In this document: piece by piece, positions 17,704 through 27,303 of the stretch | How the letters are laid out: every line of letters begins with the position of its first letter | Position numbering within the stretch: the stretch's first letter is position 1 | Assembly: GCF_041435215.1 (NCBI RefSeq) | Contig: NZ_CP108394.1 | Coordinates: 3,038,001 to 3,102,000 of the forward strand | Direction: 5' to 3' | DNA length: 64,000 bases | Source: Streptomyces sp. NBC_01314 | GTDB lineage: Bacteria; Actinomycetota; Actinomycetes; Streptomycetales; Streptomycetaceae | Made by a program: the position numbers and the translations under genes | Notes under the pieces: model-generated | What the model was told of the DNA's origin: nothing | Seen by the model: the letters and a program-made list of their open reading frames with translations, nothing else | Databases searched by the model: none

Positions 17704-19287
17704 GTGGCCGCGAAACTGCACAGCTACCTCGCCGGCGCCTGGTACGAGGCACCCGACGAGGGCCGCCCCCTGCTGGACGCGGCGACCGGCGTCGAGGTGG
17801 CCCGGCTCTCGCAGAGTCCCGTCGACGCCGTCACCGCGCTGCGTCACGCGCGGGAGGTGGGCGGCCCCGCCCTGCGGGAGCTGACCTTCCACCAGCGCGC
17901 CGGTCTGCTCAAGTCGCTGGGCAAGCACCTGACCGCGCACACCGACGAGTTCCACACGCTGTCGACCCGCACCGGAGCGACCCGCCGCGACTCCGCTCTC
18001 GACGTCGACGGCGGTATCGCGGTGCTGTTCGTCTACGGCGGCAAGGGTGTCAGAGAACTGCCCGACGGTCATGTCCTGCCCGACGGCGACACGGAACCGC
18101 TCGGCAGGCAGGGCACCTTCGGGGTACGCCACATCCATGTACCCAGGCATGGCGCGGCCGTCCAGATCAACGCGTTCAACTTCCCCGTATGGGGCATGCT
18201 CGAGAAGCTCGCGCCCGCCCTGCTGGCGGGCCTGCCCTCCGTCGTGAAACCCGCAGGACAGACGGCCTACCTGACGGAACTGGTGTTCCGCCGCGTCATC
18301 GAGTCGGGCATCCTCCCCGAAGGCGCCGTACAGCTGGTCTGCGCACCGCCCGACGGCATCCTCGACGCACTCAACGGACAGGACCTGCTCAGCGTCACCG
18401 GCTCCGCGGCCACCGCCCGCACCCTGCGCAGCCACCCGGCCGTCGTCGGCCGCGCCGTCCGCTTCAACGCCGAAGCCGATTCCCTGAACTGCGCCGTCCT
18501 GGGACCCGACGCCACCCCCGGCACCCCCGAGTTCGACCTGTTCACGAAGACCCTGGTCACCGAGATGACCGTCAAGGCAGGGCAGAAGTGCACCGCGATC
18601 CGCCGCGCCCTGGTGCCCGCCGGACTCATCGACGCCGTACAGGAAGCGGTCTCCGCCGAGCTGGACGACATATGTGTCGGCCACCCCGCCGAACCCACCG
18701 TCACCATGGGCCCACTGGCCGGGCTCGGGCAGCGGGAGGAGGTACTGCGCGCGCTCAAGGCGCTCACGGCGGCGGCCCGTGTCGTCCACGGAGACCCCGA
18801 CCGGTTCGACGTACTGGACTGCGACCGCACACGCGGTGCCTTCCTCCCCCCACTGCTGCTGCGCTGCGACGACCCCGGCCGCGCCGAGCCGCACGAGGTC
18901 GAGGCGTTCGGCCCCGTGACCACCCTGCTGCCGTACGACGGAACCGCCGCCCACGCGGTCGCACTGGCCGCACGCGGCGAGGGCAGCCTCGTCGCTTCGA
19001 TCGTCACGCACGACCCCGACTTCGCCCGCGAGACCCTGCTCGGCGTGGCCCCCTGGCACGGCCGCCTGCACCTCCTCGACCGCACCGACGCCGCGGAGTC
19101 CACCGGCCACGGCTCACCCCTTCCGCACACCGTGCACGGCGGCCCCGGCCGGGCGGGCGGCGGCGAGGAACTCGGGGGCATCCGCAGCGTGCTGCACCAC
19201 ATGCAGCGCACCGCCGTCCAGGGCCCGCCCGACACCCTTGCGATGCTCACCGAGCACCGCCCCGAAACCCCTGCTCAAGCGGAGTGA
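17704..19287 (+). CDS. boxD: 3,4-dehydroadipyl-CoA semialdehyde dehydrogenase (BoxD/PaaZ-like)
   Basis: Aldehyde dehydrogenase of about 527 aa, the BoxD length and without the extra hydratase domain of PaaZ. It would oxidise the ring-opened semialdehyde from BoxC to 3,4-dehydroadipyl-CoA. QINAFNFPVWGMLEKLAPAL is the cofactor-binding start, and the catalytic Cys lies in KAGQKCTAIRRAL. The GTG at 17704 is chosen; a GTG at 17692 is also in frame and closer to AAGGAAA. A further short reading frame starts 5 nt after its stop. Confidence 0.87.
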   Translation: MAAKLHSYLAGAWYEAPDEGRPLLDAATGVEVARLSQSPVDAVTALRHAREVGGPALRELTFHQRAGLLKSLGKHLTAHTDEFHTLSTRTGATRRDSALDVDGGIAVLFVYGGKGVRELPDGHVLPDGDTEPLGRQGTFGVRHIHVPRHGAAVQINAFNFPVWGMLEKLAPALLAGLPSVVKPAGQTAYLTELVFRRVIESGILPEGAVQLVCAPPDGILDALNGQDLLSVTGSAATARTLRSHPAVVGRAVRFNAEADSLNCAVLGPDATPGTPEFDLFTKTLVTEMTVKAGQKCTAIRRALVPAGLIDAVQEAVSAELDDICVGHPAEPTVTMGPLAGLGQREEVLRALKALTAAARVVHGDPDRFDVLDCDRTRGAFLPPLLLRCDDPGRAEPHEVEAFGPVTTLLPYDGTAAHAVALAARGEGSLVASIVTHDPDFARETLLGVAPWHGRLHLLDRTDAAESTGHGSPLPHTVHGGPGRAGGGEELGGIRSVLHHMQRTAVQGPPDTLAMLTEHRPETPAQAE

Positions 19288-19292
19288 ACACC

Positions 19293-19517
19293 ATGGCAGA
19301 TATCGAGAACCGCCCCCTCGCGGCGAGCGACACCACCGGCCATGCGCCGTCGGCGAAGCGGGCCGGACACGGCAGCCGCCTCGTCCAACGGCTTCTTAAG
19401 CTGCCGACCCATGCCGTTCAGAGCCGCCGACAGTCGGCCCATCTCGATGCCGGGCGCAGCCAGTTCGGGGACCCGACGGGACAGGTCCCCCGCGCGATCT
19501 CGGCGGCGGTCTGCTAG
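19293..19517 (+). pseudogene. Truncated start of a gene that followed boxD
   Basis: An ATG preceded by GGAG at 8-nt spacing opens 5 nt after the boxD stop: MADIENRPLAASDTTGHAPS and onward. The first ~25 residues look like a normal cytoplasmic N-terminus, but from about 19370 the sequence overlaps a minus-strand kinase remnant and becomes low-complexity. I infer the gene was cut by the rearrangement that brought in that remnant. A transporter or other box accessory gene may have stood here; the family cannot be told. Confidence 0.35.
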
Positions 19518-19815
19518 ATACAGGACAGTGGCCGCAGGCTGGACCGGACCGCGAACCAGCCTGCCACCGCGAGCAGCACGAGCAGCACGAGTCCGGCACT
19601 CTCGTAGATCCGCCACATCGTGTCGACGGTGGAGTCCACCCGGGCCAGAGAGGTGGCCACGATCACGCTGCCGCCCTCGTCGTCCGGGCTCGCCGCGAGC
19701 ACGGCCCACAGAACCGCATGATCGGGTCTGGCGACCGCGATCACCCGCCAGCGGGTGTCGCCGCGGGTGCTGTCCACGGTGAAGGCGCACGGCCCGCGCG
19801 GGCGGTTTCCGCTAC
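19380..19815 (-). pseudogene. Broken sensor histidine kinase fragment (second TM helix and HAMP)
   Basis: On the minus strand the sensor tail reads TVDSTRGDTRWRVIAVARPD, then GGSVIVATSLARVDSTVDTM, a TM helix (AGLVLLVLLAVAGWFAVRSS) and LRPLSCI, where a TAG stops the frame at 19511-19513. Beyond the stop QTAAEIARG continues, then one base is missing and the HAMP sequence GDLSRRVPELA and MGRLSAALNGM resumes in another frame before homology is lost. The kinase core and the upstream half of the sensor are absent. Stop, frameshift and both truncations make it a clear pseudogene. Confidence 0.75.
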
Positions 19816-19960
19816 GATGCCGGGCGGCAGGACGCGCACCGCCGATGCTGTATCCCCGCCCGCGCCGGGACAGCTCAGACGGCCAAGGTCCCCACCCGGG
19901 CCCCGCGACACCCACCCGCACGACTGCGGGCAGGCGCGGGGTGCCCGGAGAGAAGACGTC

Positions 19961-20655
19961 ATACCACGCAATCAGTCCCGCGCCGGCCAGCGCGCCCGCG
20001 CCGCGCAGAAGGTCGCGGGCGGCACGGGCAAGTACACCGAGCCGCTGTGCGCCAAGCCCGGCCCGTCCGGCGCCCGCAGGGAACCCGCCCACGCCGAGCC
20101 CGCCCGCCGGCTCGCCGCCCAGCTGCGCGCCAGCCTCGGCACAGAGGGGGAGGAGGCTGCCTGTCTGGTGGACGCGGCGATGGCCTGGGCGGTGAAGGAC
20201 CGCGAACTCAAGCATGCCCTGCTGCGCGCGGGCGGCGACCTCGCCGCCCGCGCGCGCCTTCGCCCCGCCCTGGACGAGCACGCCGCCGGCGAGGTCACGG
20301 TGCACGACGTGCCCCCCTCGTCCAGACCGTGCACATGGTGCTGGAGGCGGCCGCCGAGGAAAAGGCGAGCGCGGAGTTGCTGCGCGCGGTCGCGGACGTC
20401 CTGGACCGGCTCGTCGGCGCCAGCCACATCGGCAATCCCGCGATCTACGGGGTGCGGGCCGGCGGATGGCTCACCAAGCCGAGGATGTGGGAGCGGGTGT
20501 ACCCCACGACCGCCCCGGTAGCGGTCGTCGCGGCGGCGGCCCTGCGCACGATGCGGGAAGCCGCCCGCATCCCCGACAAGGACGAACTGACCTGTGCCGA
20601 CTGCATGTTCACCTCCAGGAGGCTGTCCGCTTCGCGCGTACCGCCGCCGACCTAG
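19961..20655 (+). pseudogene. Frameshifted conserved actinobacterial hypothetical protein
   Basis: The frame opens at an ATA (19961-19963), 10 nt after GGAG, with PRNQSRAGQRARAAQKVAGG, an N-terminus I recall from Streptomyces hypotheticals that normally begin MPRNQ. It continues (LAAQLRASLGTEGEEAACLV, AMAWAVKDRELKHALLRAGG) to VHDVPP, then at a run of six C (20312-20317) a one-base loss shifts the frame; the rest (VQTVHMVLEAAAEEKASAEL to IPDKDELTCADC) follows in the next frame. A lost start and a frameshift argue for decay. Function unknown. Confidence 0.6.
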
Positions 20656-20881
20656 GGCCGGGTGTGTACGCTCACCGGTGTATTTGATGATCACGGAAAA
20701 GCCGCCTCGGCTGGGCCCTCGACATCCCCCTGGCAGGCGGGCGCTGCAGGACGAACTCAAGCGCGACCTGCCGGTTCCGTTCGAGTTCCCCGCCGAAGGC
20801 GGACTGATCCAGAAGTCCGGGCAGCCGAGGCACACCCCGACCGCCCGGACTTCAACTGTTCGGTGCGGTATCGCTACCTCG
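20656..20881. other. Intergenic stretch with an unidentified coding-like remnant
   Basis: Contains LQDELKRDLPVPFEFPAEGG (about 20748-20810, plus strand) without a start or stop that would make a gene. It is probably another broken gene end. I cannot name the family, and no terminator for the convergent arabinanase gene is obvious. Confidence 0.3.
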
Positions 20882-22312
20882 TCAGACGATCATCCACTGC
20901 TGGTTCGCGCCGGAGGTGCAGGTCGACTGGTCCAGGGCCGCACCGTTGGCGGTGGACGCCCCGGCGACCTGGAGGCACTTGCCGCTGTTGACGTTGGTGA
21001 AGGTGAGGTAGGCGCCGATCACTGCTGTCCTCTTCCACAGCTGGTGCGAGGCCCCGGTGCACGTCGACTGGACGGCGGCCGCACCGTTGGCGGTGGACGC
21101 CCCGGCGACCTGGAGGCACTTGCCGCTGTTGACGTTGACCAGCTGGTAGTTGGAGCCTACGAGGGTGGGCTTCCACTGCTGATTGGTCCCGGAGTTGCAG
21201 TTCCCGGAGTTCACCGACGCTCCGTCAGCCGTGCTCGCGGACCAGACGTCCGCGCACTTGTCGGCGTTCCGGTTCCACAGGTGGTTGTTCGGGGCCCCGA
21301 GCGGACCGGAGAGGACAGGCCAGCCGTTCGCGAAGGTCAGCTGACGGATGTCGAGTGCCTCCCGACCGGCCTGGTCGGCGTCGTAGTAGTGGTAGGCGAG
21401 GTACTTGGACGAGCCGTCGTCGTAGGCGTCGGCACCGCCGGCGGCCACCCTGGGGCGAGCGCCGTTGAGGACGGTGGTTCCGCCGTTTGACAGCATGTTT
21501 GTGCCGCTCTGGTCGAGATACGGTCCCGTGATGCTGGTGGACCGGCCGACTACGGTGTAGTAGTTGCTGTTCGTTCCGCTGCAGCACAGCCCCTTGGAGC
21601 CGAAGAGGTAGTAGAAGCCGCCGTTGAGGACGATCGTCGGGTTCTCGATGCCGACGGCGAGGTGCCAGAGGTTGTGGTCGGTGGTGGACAGCTTGCCGGT
21701 GGACTGGTCCAGGACGTGCATGTAGGTGCCGGGGCCGGTGAAGGAGCCCCAGGAGATGTACAGGCGGCCGTCCGGTCCCCAGTCGACGTTGGGGTCGATC
21801 GGGTAGTTGACGTCCGTGACCATGCCCTGGTCGGTCCAGGGGCCCTCGATGTTCGTGGCGGTGGCCACGCCCATCACGGCGTACGAGGTGCCCCAGCGCG
21901 AACCGGCGTAGTACAGGTGGTACTTGCCGTTGAACTGCTTGATCTCCGGGGCCCAGATGTTCGGCGGGGTCGCACCGAGCTTCGCGGTGATCCAGGACGG
22001 GGTCGACCCCCAGACGTTCCCCACCTTCGTCCATCCGGACGCCGCGGTGCCGCCGCACGTCTTGTGGATGGTGATGGATCCGCTGGGGTTCGCCGAGTCG
22101 TTCTCGAACCCGGTGGAGAAGCCGTAGTAGCAGCTGCCCACCTTGATGAGGCTCGGGTCGTGCATACGGACGTCACCGCTGAGTGCCTGCGCGGGAGAGG
22201 CGGTGACCAGACCGAGGACGGTCAGGAAGGCCACCAGGACCGCCCCGAGTGTGGACCGGCCGCTTCTCCCGCGTATCCCGGGACGCGGCCCCGGGTGGTT
22301 GTGGACGCGCAT
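20882..22312 (-). CDS. Secreted GH43 arabinanase-like enzyme with C-terminal CBM13 lectin domain
   Basis: Predicted 476-aa secreted enzyme. GAAGGAG (22319-22325 on the opposite strand) lies 6 nt before the ATG; the signal peptide runs to about ASPAQA (residue 42). The five-bladed propeller of family 43 starts with VRMHDPSLIKVGSCYYGFST, whose Asp is the likely base; IWAPEIKQFNGKYHLYYAGS and NPTIVLNGGFYYLFGSKGLC follow the endo-arabinanase pattern. The last ~130 residues are a ricin-type beta-trefoil with three QxW repeats (NQQWKP, HQLWKR, NQQWMI). It probably releases arabino-oligosaccharides that the adjacent ABC importer takes up. Confidence 0.88.
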   Translation of the reverse strand: MRVHNHPGPRPGIRGRSGRSTLGAVLVAFLTVLGLVTASPAQALSGDVRMHDPSLIKVGSCYYGFSTGFENDSANPSGSITIHKTCGGTAASGWTKVGNVWGSTPSWITAKLGATPPNIWAPEIKQFNGKYHLYYAGSRWGTSYAVMGVATATNIEGPWTDQGMVTDVNYPIDPNVDWGPDGRLYISWGSFTGPGTYMHVLDQSTGKLSTTDHNLWHLAVGIENPTIVLNGGFYYLFGSKGLCCSGTNSNYYTVVGRSTSITGPYLDQSGTNMLSNGGTTVLNGARPRVAAGGADAYDDGSSKYLAYHYYDADQAGREALDIRQLTFANGWPVLSGPLGAPNNHLWNRNADKCADVWSASTADGASVNSGNCNSGTNQQWKPTLVGSNYQLVNVNSGKCLQVAGASTANGAAAVQSTCTGASHQLWKRTAVIGAYLTFTNVNSGKCLQVAGASTANGAALDQSTCTSGANQQWMIV

Positions 22313-22395
22313 ACGAGACTCCTTCGTGTCGCAGTTGAGGGGCGGGAGTTCACCCCCCGAGTGGGCGTCGGCCGTTCCGGGCTGCGCTGCGTTTT

Positions 22396-22439
22396 CCGTG
22401 TCCGCGCCCCATCGGGGAGGTGATGGGGCGCGGACACGG
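22396..22439. terminator. Perfect 18-bp hairpin between permease and arabinanase genes
   Basis: CCGTGTCCGCGCCCCATC (22396-22413) pairs perfectly with GATGGGGCGCGGACACGG (22422-22439) around an 8-nt loop. It lies in the 248-nt gap downstream of the importer operon, so the arabinanase gene is probably transcribed separately or at a lower level. Confidence 0.7.
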
Positions 22440-22560
22440 GCCGGACCAGCGGTTCTGCTGGATCGCGGCGCCGGGAGGTCGTGTGGGGCGGGCTTGTGGT
22501 CCGCCTCGGCACGGCTTGAGGCCGCTGCCGAAGGGCTCTGGCGGTCGGGGTCGCCGGTCG

Positions 22561-23388
22561 CTAACCCTTGACCGCTCCGGCCGTCATGCCCGCCACGATC
22601 TGCCGGTTGAAGAACAGGAACATGATCAGCGGCGGGATCGTGATGAGCAGGATGTCCATGAAGAGCAGGTTGTAGCTGGTGCTGTACTGGCTCTGGAAGT
22701 TGAACAGGGTCAGCTGGACGGTGGCGTTCTGCTCGCCGGGCAGGAAGTACAGCGGGTTGGTGAAGTCGTTGAAGACGGCCACCGACTGCACGACGATCAC
22801 CGTCACGATCACCGACCGCAGCACCGGGAGGATGACCTGGAAGAACAGCCGCAGCGGTGACGCCCCGTCGATGATGGCGGCCTCGTCGAGTTCGCGCGGA
22901 ATGGTGGCGATGAAGGCGCGGAAGAGCAGGATGGAGAAGGACAGACCGAACGCGATCTCCACGAGGATCAGTCCGGGGAGGGTGCCGAACAGGCCGGCCT
23001 TCTGCAGGACCCAGATCGTCGGCACCACGGCCGGGGGGATGATCAGCCCGGACAGGACGAGGAAGTTGATGAGTCCCGTCCACCGGGTGACCCGCCGCTG
23101 CAGCACGAACGCGACCATCGCGCCGAGGACGACCATCGCCGTCACGCTGGCGACGGTCAGGATCACGCTGTTGATGAACGCGATGACGAGGATGTAGTCC
23201 CGCGCCTGGACGACCTCGACGAGGTTGTCCACCAGCTGGAAGTGGCGCGGCCAGGAGAAGTCGAGCTGGGAGGCCTGCTGCGGGTCCTTCACCGCCGTGA
23301 GCACGATGAACGCGAACGGGATGATGAAGACGACGACGCTGGCGGCGACCGACAGGACGCCGAGCCAGGTACGGGCGGGATTCTTCAC
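22561..23388 (-). CDS. Sugar ABC transporter permease (MalG type)
   Basis: Predicted 275-aa inner-membrane permease of the CUT1 carbohydrate class. GTG start overlapping the stop of the upstream permease by 4 nt. About six hydrophobic segments are visible, with the conserved coupling loop ELDEAAIIDGASPLRLFFQV and a C-terminal VAGMTAGAVKG, the MalG-type ending. It forms the importer pore with the product of 23385-24317. No ATPase gene is present; Streptomyces CUT1 importers usually share the MsiK ATPase. Confidence 0.9.
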   Translation of the reverse strand: MKNPARTWLGVLSVAASVVVFIIPFAFIVLTAVKDPQQASQLDFSWPRHFQLVDNLVEVVQARDYILVIAFINSVILTVASVTAMVVLGAMVAFVLQRRVTRWTGLINFLVLSGLIIPPAVVPTIWVLQKAGLFGTLPGLILVEIAFGLSFSILLFRAFIATIPRELDEAAIIDGASPLRLFFQVILPVLRSVIVTVIVVQSVAVFNDFTNPLYFLPGEQNATVQLTLFNFQSQYSTSYNLLFMDILLITIPPLIMFLFFNRQIVAGMTAGAVKG

Positions 23389-24317
23389 CGCTCGACCTCC
23401 TTGCTCGCCAGGAAGCGGGACAACGGGACGATGACCGCGGTGACGACCAGGAAGAGGATGACGTTTCCGGCGGTCGACAGGCCGTAGAAGCCAGCCTGGT
23501 ACTGCTTGTAGATGACGGAGGCGACCACGTCGGAGCTGAAGCCCGGTCCGCCGCGCGTCATGGCCCAGATGAGGTCGAAGGACCGCAGGCCGCCGATGAG
23601 CGACAGGATGATGACGGTCGAGGTCGCCGGCCAGCTCAGCGGCAGGATGACGTTGCGGAACTGTTGCCACGGGCCCGCGCCGTCGATCCTCGCCGCCTCG
23701 TAGTAGTCCTGCGGGATGGACACGATGCCGGCGATGTAGATGACGGTGGCGAGCCCGACACCCTTCCAGACGTCGACGAGGGCCACCGAGAACAACGCCA
23801 GCGACGGGTCCGTCAGCCAGCCCGGACCGTCGATGCCGACGACCGCCAGCGCCTTGTTGATCGCTCCGGTGGAGGGGTCCATGAAGGCGGTGAAGGTGAT
23901 GCCGATGCCGACGGTGCTGACCAGGACGGGGAAGAACACCACCGAGCGCAGATAGCCGCGGGCGCGGATCTGGCTGGTCAGCAGGATTCCCAGGAGGAGG
24001 CCGAGGACCACCTTGAGGCCCGAGGTGACGACCGCGTAGAGGAACGTGTTGACGAAGCCCTTGACGAGGGCGGGTTCCTGGAAGAACTCGGTGAAGTTGT
24101 CCAGGCCGATGAAGGTCGACTTGAAGATGGTCCACCGGGTCAGGCTGAAGTAGAACGACGCGAACGTCGGGACGAGGAACAGCACCCCGTAGATCACTGC
24201 GGCCGGCAGGTAGAACCAGGTGGGATAAGCGCTGTGCATCTTGGCGGACCGACGCGTTCTGGCCGCCACTTTCGGCTTCTCGGCCGTCGGTGGCCCGGTC
24301 GGTACAGCTGTGGTCAT
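23385..24317 (-). CDS. Sugar ABC transporter permease (MalF type)
   Basis: Predicted 310-aa permease. The ATG at 24317 follows a GAGAGG ribosome site. A basic cytoplasmic leader (TAEKPKVAARTRRSAK) precedes the first helix, PTWFYLPAAVIYGVLFLVPT. The coupling loop is DYYEAARIDGAGPWQQFRNV. Second gene of the binding-protein/permease/permease operon. Confidence 0.9.
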   Translation of the reverse strand: MTTAVPTGPPTAEKPKVAARTRRSAKMHSAYPTWFYLPAAVIYGVLFLVPTFASFYFSLTRWTIFKSTFIGLDNFTEFFQEPALVKGFVNTFLYAVVTSGLKVVLGLLLGILLTSQIRARGYLRSVVFFPVLVSTVGIGITFTAFMDPSTGAINKALAVVGIDGPGWLTDPSLALFSVALVDVWKGVGLATVIYIAGIVSIPQDYYEAARIDGAGPWQQFRNVILPLSWPATSTVIILSLIGGLRSFDLIWAMTRGGPGFSSDVVASVIYKQYQAGFYGLSTAGNVILFLVVTAVIVPLSRFLASKEVER

Positions 24318-24383
24318 CGGTCGACCTCTCTCGGGCGTCTCCCCGCACCCTTTCCGGAGGCGGGGAGGCACTGACGTGCGTTC

Positions 24384-25709
24384 CTACCAGCCCGACAGGC
24401 CGAGTTGCTGAGCCTGCTTCTTGACGTCCTTGTCGTACAGGGCTGCGCCGGCCTTGGCCCCGGTGATGCCGGAGCCGACCTGGACACAGATCTGTTCGAG
24501 GCTCGGGCCCTTCACCGGGGACAGGAACTCCAGCGCCGGGCTCTGGGCATCGTCGGTGAAGTACGCCGCGACGTCCTTGGTGATGGTGGGAACGTCTGCC
24601 GGCAGGGTGCAGCCCTCGACCAGGTACGGGCCGGTGGGCGTCGACGCCTCCGCCTGGGAGGTGCAACCGGCCGGGCTCGCGGTGAACGCGAGGAACTTCT
24701 TGACCGCGGCGAGCTTGTCACCGGTGGTGCTCTTCGGGACGTAGAAGGCGTTCGGGAACCACGCCGTCATGCCGTTGGCGGAGGCCTCGTCCCCGGGCAG
24801 GGCGAAGAAGCCGACGTCGTTGAGCTCATCGGGGTTGCTCGTCTTGATCGCGCCGATGACGGTGGAGAGCATCGGGTACTGGGCGCCCTTGCCGGTGGCC
24901 AGCATCTCCAGGCCCTTGACGAGCGTGGCCGACGCGTAGTCGGAGTTCTGCAGCTTCAGGTCGTGGATCTGCTGCAGGTGCTCGAAGCCCTTGACGGCGT
25001 TCTCGTCGGTGGCGAACTTCGCCTTGTTGGCGGTGAACTCCCCCGCGAAGTCCGGTTCTTCGGCGGACACGTTGTGGAAGTCGCCCAGGACGAGGAGCTG
25101 GGAGGTCCAGGTGTCCTGGTAGGTCTGAATGACCGGGGCGATGCCGGCGGCCTTGATCTTCTTGCTGTTGGCGATGAAGTCGGCCCAGGTCTTCGGTACC
25201 GTCAGACCGAGCTTGGCGTAGACCTTCTTGTTGTAGAGGACACCGCCGCCCAGAGCCGAACCGAAGGGCACGCCGTAGGTCTCGTCACCGACCGTGACCT
25301 GAGGGACGAAGGACTTGTCGAGGCTCTTGACGTACGAGTCCTGGGTGATCGGCGTGAGGGTCTTCGCCGGGTCGATCTGCTGGAACAGCGAACCGGTGTT
25401 GTACGAGAAGACTTCGGCCATGCTGTCGGTTTGCAGCCGCGTCTTGATGAGGTTGTCGCCGTCGGCTCCGCCGGGGCGCGTCTCCACACTGACCCTGATC
25501 TTTGGGTTCTTGGCCTGGAAGTCCTTCGCCAGCTGCTTGGCGGCCGCAAGGTTGTCGGGTGCGTTGTCGACGAGCAGCTTGATCGTCGTCGCGCTGTCGT
25601 CCCCGCTGGAGGAGCCGAGAGAGCCCGCGCTGCACGCGCTGAGCAGGAGCGGCAGAACGGCGGCTGCGGCGACGGCCGTCCTTCTCTTGGCGCGAGTGGT
25701 TGACCTCAT
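24384..25709 (-). CDS. Sugar ABC transporter substrate-binding lipoprotein
   Basis: Predicted 441-aa CUT1 solute-binding lipoprotein; signal peptide with lipobox LLLSAC, lipidated Cys at residue 26. The body shows the family pattern (TIKLLVDNAPDNLAAAKQLA, KVYAKLGLTVPKTWADFIAN, and TAWFPNAFYVPKSTTGDKLA). First gene of the importer operon, transcribed from the region that holds two copies of the LacI-type operator. Likely ligand: an arabinose- or rhamnose-containing oligosaccharide, inferred from the flanking GH43 and GH78 genes. Confidence 0.88.
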   Translation of the reverse strand: MRSTTRAKRRTAVAAAAVLPLLLSACSAGSLGSSSGDDSATTIKLLVDNAPDNLAAAKQLAKDFQAKNPKIRVSVETRPGGADGDNLIKTRLQTDSMAEVFSYNTGSLFQQIDPAKTLTPITQDSYVKSLDKSFVPQVTVGDETYGVPFGSALGGGVLYNKKVYAKLGLTVPKTWADFIANSKKIKAAGIAPVIQTYQDTWTSQLLVLGDFHNVSAEEPDFAGEFTANKAKFATDENAVKGFEHLQQIHDLKLQNSDYASATLVKGLEMLATGKGAQYPMLSTVIGAIKTSNPDELNDVGFFALPGDEASANGMTAWFPNAFYVPKSTTGDKLAAVKKFLAFTASPAGCTSQAEASTPTGPYLVEGCTLPADVPTITKDVAAYFTDDAQSPALEFLSPVKGPSLEQICVQVGSGITGAKAGAALYDKDVKKQAQQLGLSGW

Positions 25710-25984
25710 GGATGGTTCCTTCGTTCAAGCGGGGATGGATCGTTTCGATGGCTGAGGGTGACGCCTCATAGGCAGTCACGCGAGAGACTGCTGCGTCCGC
25801 TGCGGCGGACGCGAGCACTGGACCGACCAAGCCTCCGGCGGACGACTTTCGAGGCAAGGAAGGGGGCCGGTAACGATGCGACAGAAGCTTCTGAGCCCTC
25901 TGGTCACCATCTACCACTTCTGACACCCTGAGCGGCCCGGCCGTGGTGCGGCCGCCTGTCGTGGGCCCTGTCGTGCGAACCACC

Positions 25985-26004
25985 TTCGTGTAACGTTCCA
26001 CGAA
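25985..26004. promoter_or_regulatory. LacI-family operator, copy 1
   Basis: TTCGTG (25985-25990) and CACGAA (25999-26004) are inverted, centred on AACGTT. Read on the minus strand the core is CGTGGAACGTTACAC (26002-25988), which matches CGTGGAACGTTGCAC at 27304-27318 in 14 of 15 positions. It lies between the divergent importer operon and regulator gene. Confidence 0.7.
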
Positions 26005-26055
26005 GGGATGCCCCATAGGTTGAAGCGAACAGGCCGGAACCGTCAAGTCATCCGC

Positions 26056-26070
26056 GAGTAACGTTCCGGA
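26056..26070. promoter_or_regulatory. LacI-family operator, copy 2
   Basis: GTAACGTTCC (26058-26067) repeats exactly the 10-mer at 25990-25999. Flanks are less symmetric than in copies 1 and 3. Fifty nt before the regulator start, so probably used for autoregulation. The rest of the 25710-26116 gap shows nothing else I can name. Confidence 0.55.
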
Positions 26071-26116
26071 AACACCCGACGGGGCGGGCGGTGCATGACG
26101 ACGGAGGTGCGCGCCA

Positions 26117-27160
26117 GTGCGACCGGCAAACAGTTCGAAGAGAGCCACCATCACCGACGTCGCGCGCAGCGCGGGGGTGTCCACCTCGGCGGTGTCGAAG
26201 GTGCTGCGCAACGCCTACGGGGTGAGCCCTGCGATGCGTGAGCGGGTGCAGGCGGCCATGGCCGAGCTGGGCTACCGTCCGCACGCCGCCGCCCGCGGCA
26301 TGAGGGGCCGCACCTACACGATCGGTGTTCTCCTCGCGAGCATCCGCAACGCTTTCTACGCAGACCTCCTGGACGGAGTGAACACAGCCCTCAGAGGCAC
26401 CGAGTACGCGCTGTTCCTCGGCTCCGGCGGCTCCTCCGAGATGGAGGAGCAGACCAAGCTGATCCACACCATGGCGGACCGGCAGATGGACGGTCTGATC
26501 CTGATCGCGCCCACCGTCCCCCGCACGGAAGTGGTCCGCCTCGCGGCCGAGGTGCCGACGGTGGTGATCGGCCACCACGATCCCTCCCCGGCATACGACT
26601 GCGTGGTCAACCAGGACGGGGCCGGCGTCGACCTGGTCGTCGACCACCTGATCACCCTCGGGCACCGGGACATAGCCCATCTGTCGCATCCGACGGTGCG
26701 CGGCACCCAGTGGGAGCAGCGGCCCGAGCACCACGTACGGGCCGCCTACCGTGCGGCGATGGCCCGGCACGACCTCGCCGACCTGGCCCGGGTCGTGCAC
26801 TCCGGGTATTCGGACGAGGGCGGCTACCGGGGCGCCATGGAACTGCTCACCTCCACACGCCCGCCCACCGCGATCTTCGCGGGCGCGGACGTCGCCGCGA
26901 CCGGCGTCTTCCGGGCCGCGGCCGAGCTCGGCCTGCGCATCCCCGACGACCTCTCGCTCGCCGGATACAACAACACCTCGGTCGCAGCCCTCGCGCCGGT
27001 GAACCTGACCAGCGTCGACCAGGCGGGCGCCATGATGGGCGAGACCGCGGCCCGGTTGCTGCTGGAGCGGATCGAGAAGCGGCGCGACCGCGCCGTCGTC
27101 ATGGCCTCGACGCCCCACCTCGTGCCACGCGGCAGCACCGCACCGGCACCCGGCGCCTGA
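26117..27160 (+). CDS. LacI-family transcriptional regulator
   Basis: Predicted 347-aa repressor; GTG start with GGAGG 9 nt upstream. The N-terminal DNA-binding domain reads ATITDVARSAGVSTSAVSKV with the hinge helix at ELGYRPHAAARGMRG, and the effector domain (YTIGVLLASIRNAFYADLLD to PDDLSLAGYNNTSVAALAP) is complete. It is divergent from the sugar importer and upstream of the rhamnosidase gene. The shared operator sites suggest it controls both and itself. Confidence 0.92.
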   Translation: MRPANSSKRATITDVARSAGVSTSAVSKVLRNAYGVSPAMRERVQAAMAELGYRPHAAARGMRGRTYTIGVLLASIRNAFYADLLDGVNTALRGTEYALFLGSGGSSEMEEQTKLIHTMADRQMDGLILIAPTVPRTEVVRLAAEVPTVVIGHHDPSPAYDCVVNQDGAGVDLVVDHLITLGHRDIAHLSHPTVRGTQWEQRPEHHVRAAYRAAMARHDLADLARVVHSGYSDEGGYRGAMELLTSTRPPTAIFAGADVAATGVFRAAAELGLRIPDDLSLAGYNNTSVAALAPVNLTSVDQAGAMMGETAARLLLERIEKRRDRAVVMASTPHLVPRGSTAPAPGA

Positions 27161-27303
27161 TCGGCCGGCTCCCTCGCCGCAGAGCGTTCGACCCGGGTCC
27201 TGGGCGGGCGAGCGTCGAACCCGAGCGAGGGACGCCGCACATTTCCTCAGCTTCTCCTCTTGACGCACCGGACATCTCCGTCCCAGGGTTGAGTCGATTT
27301 AAG

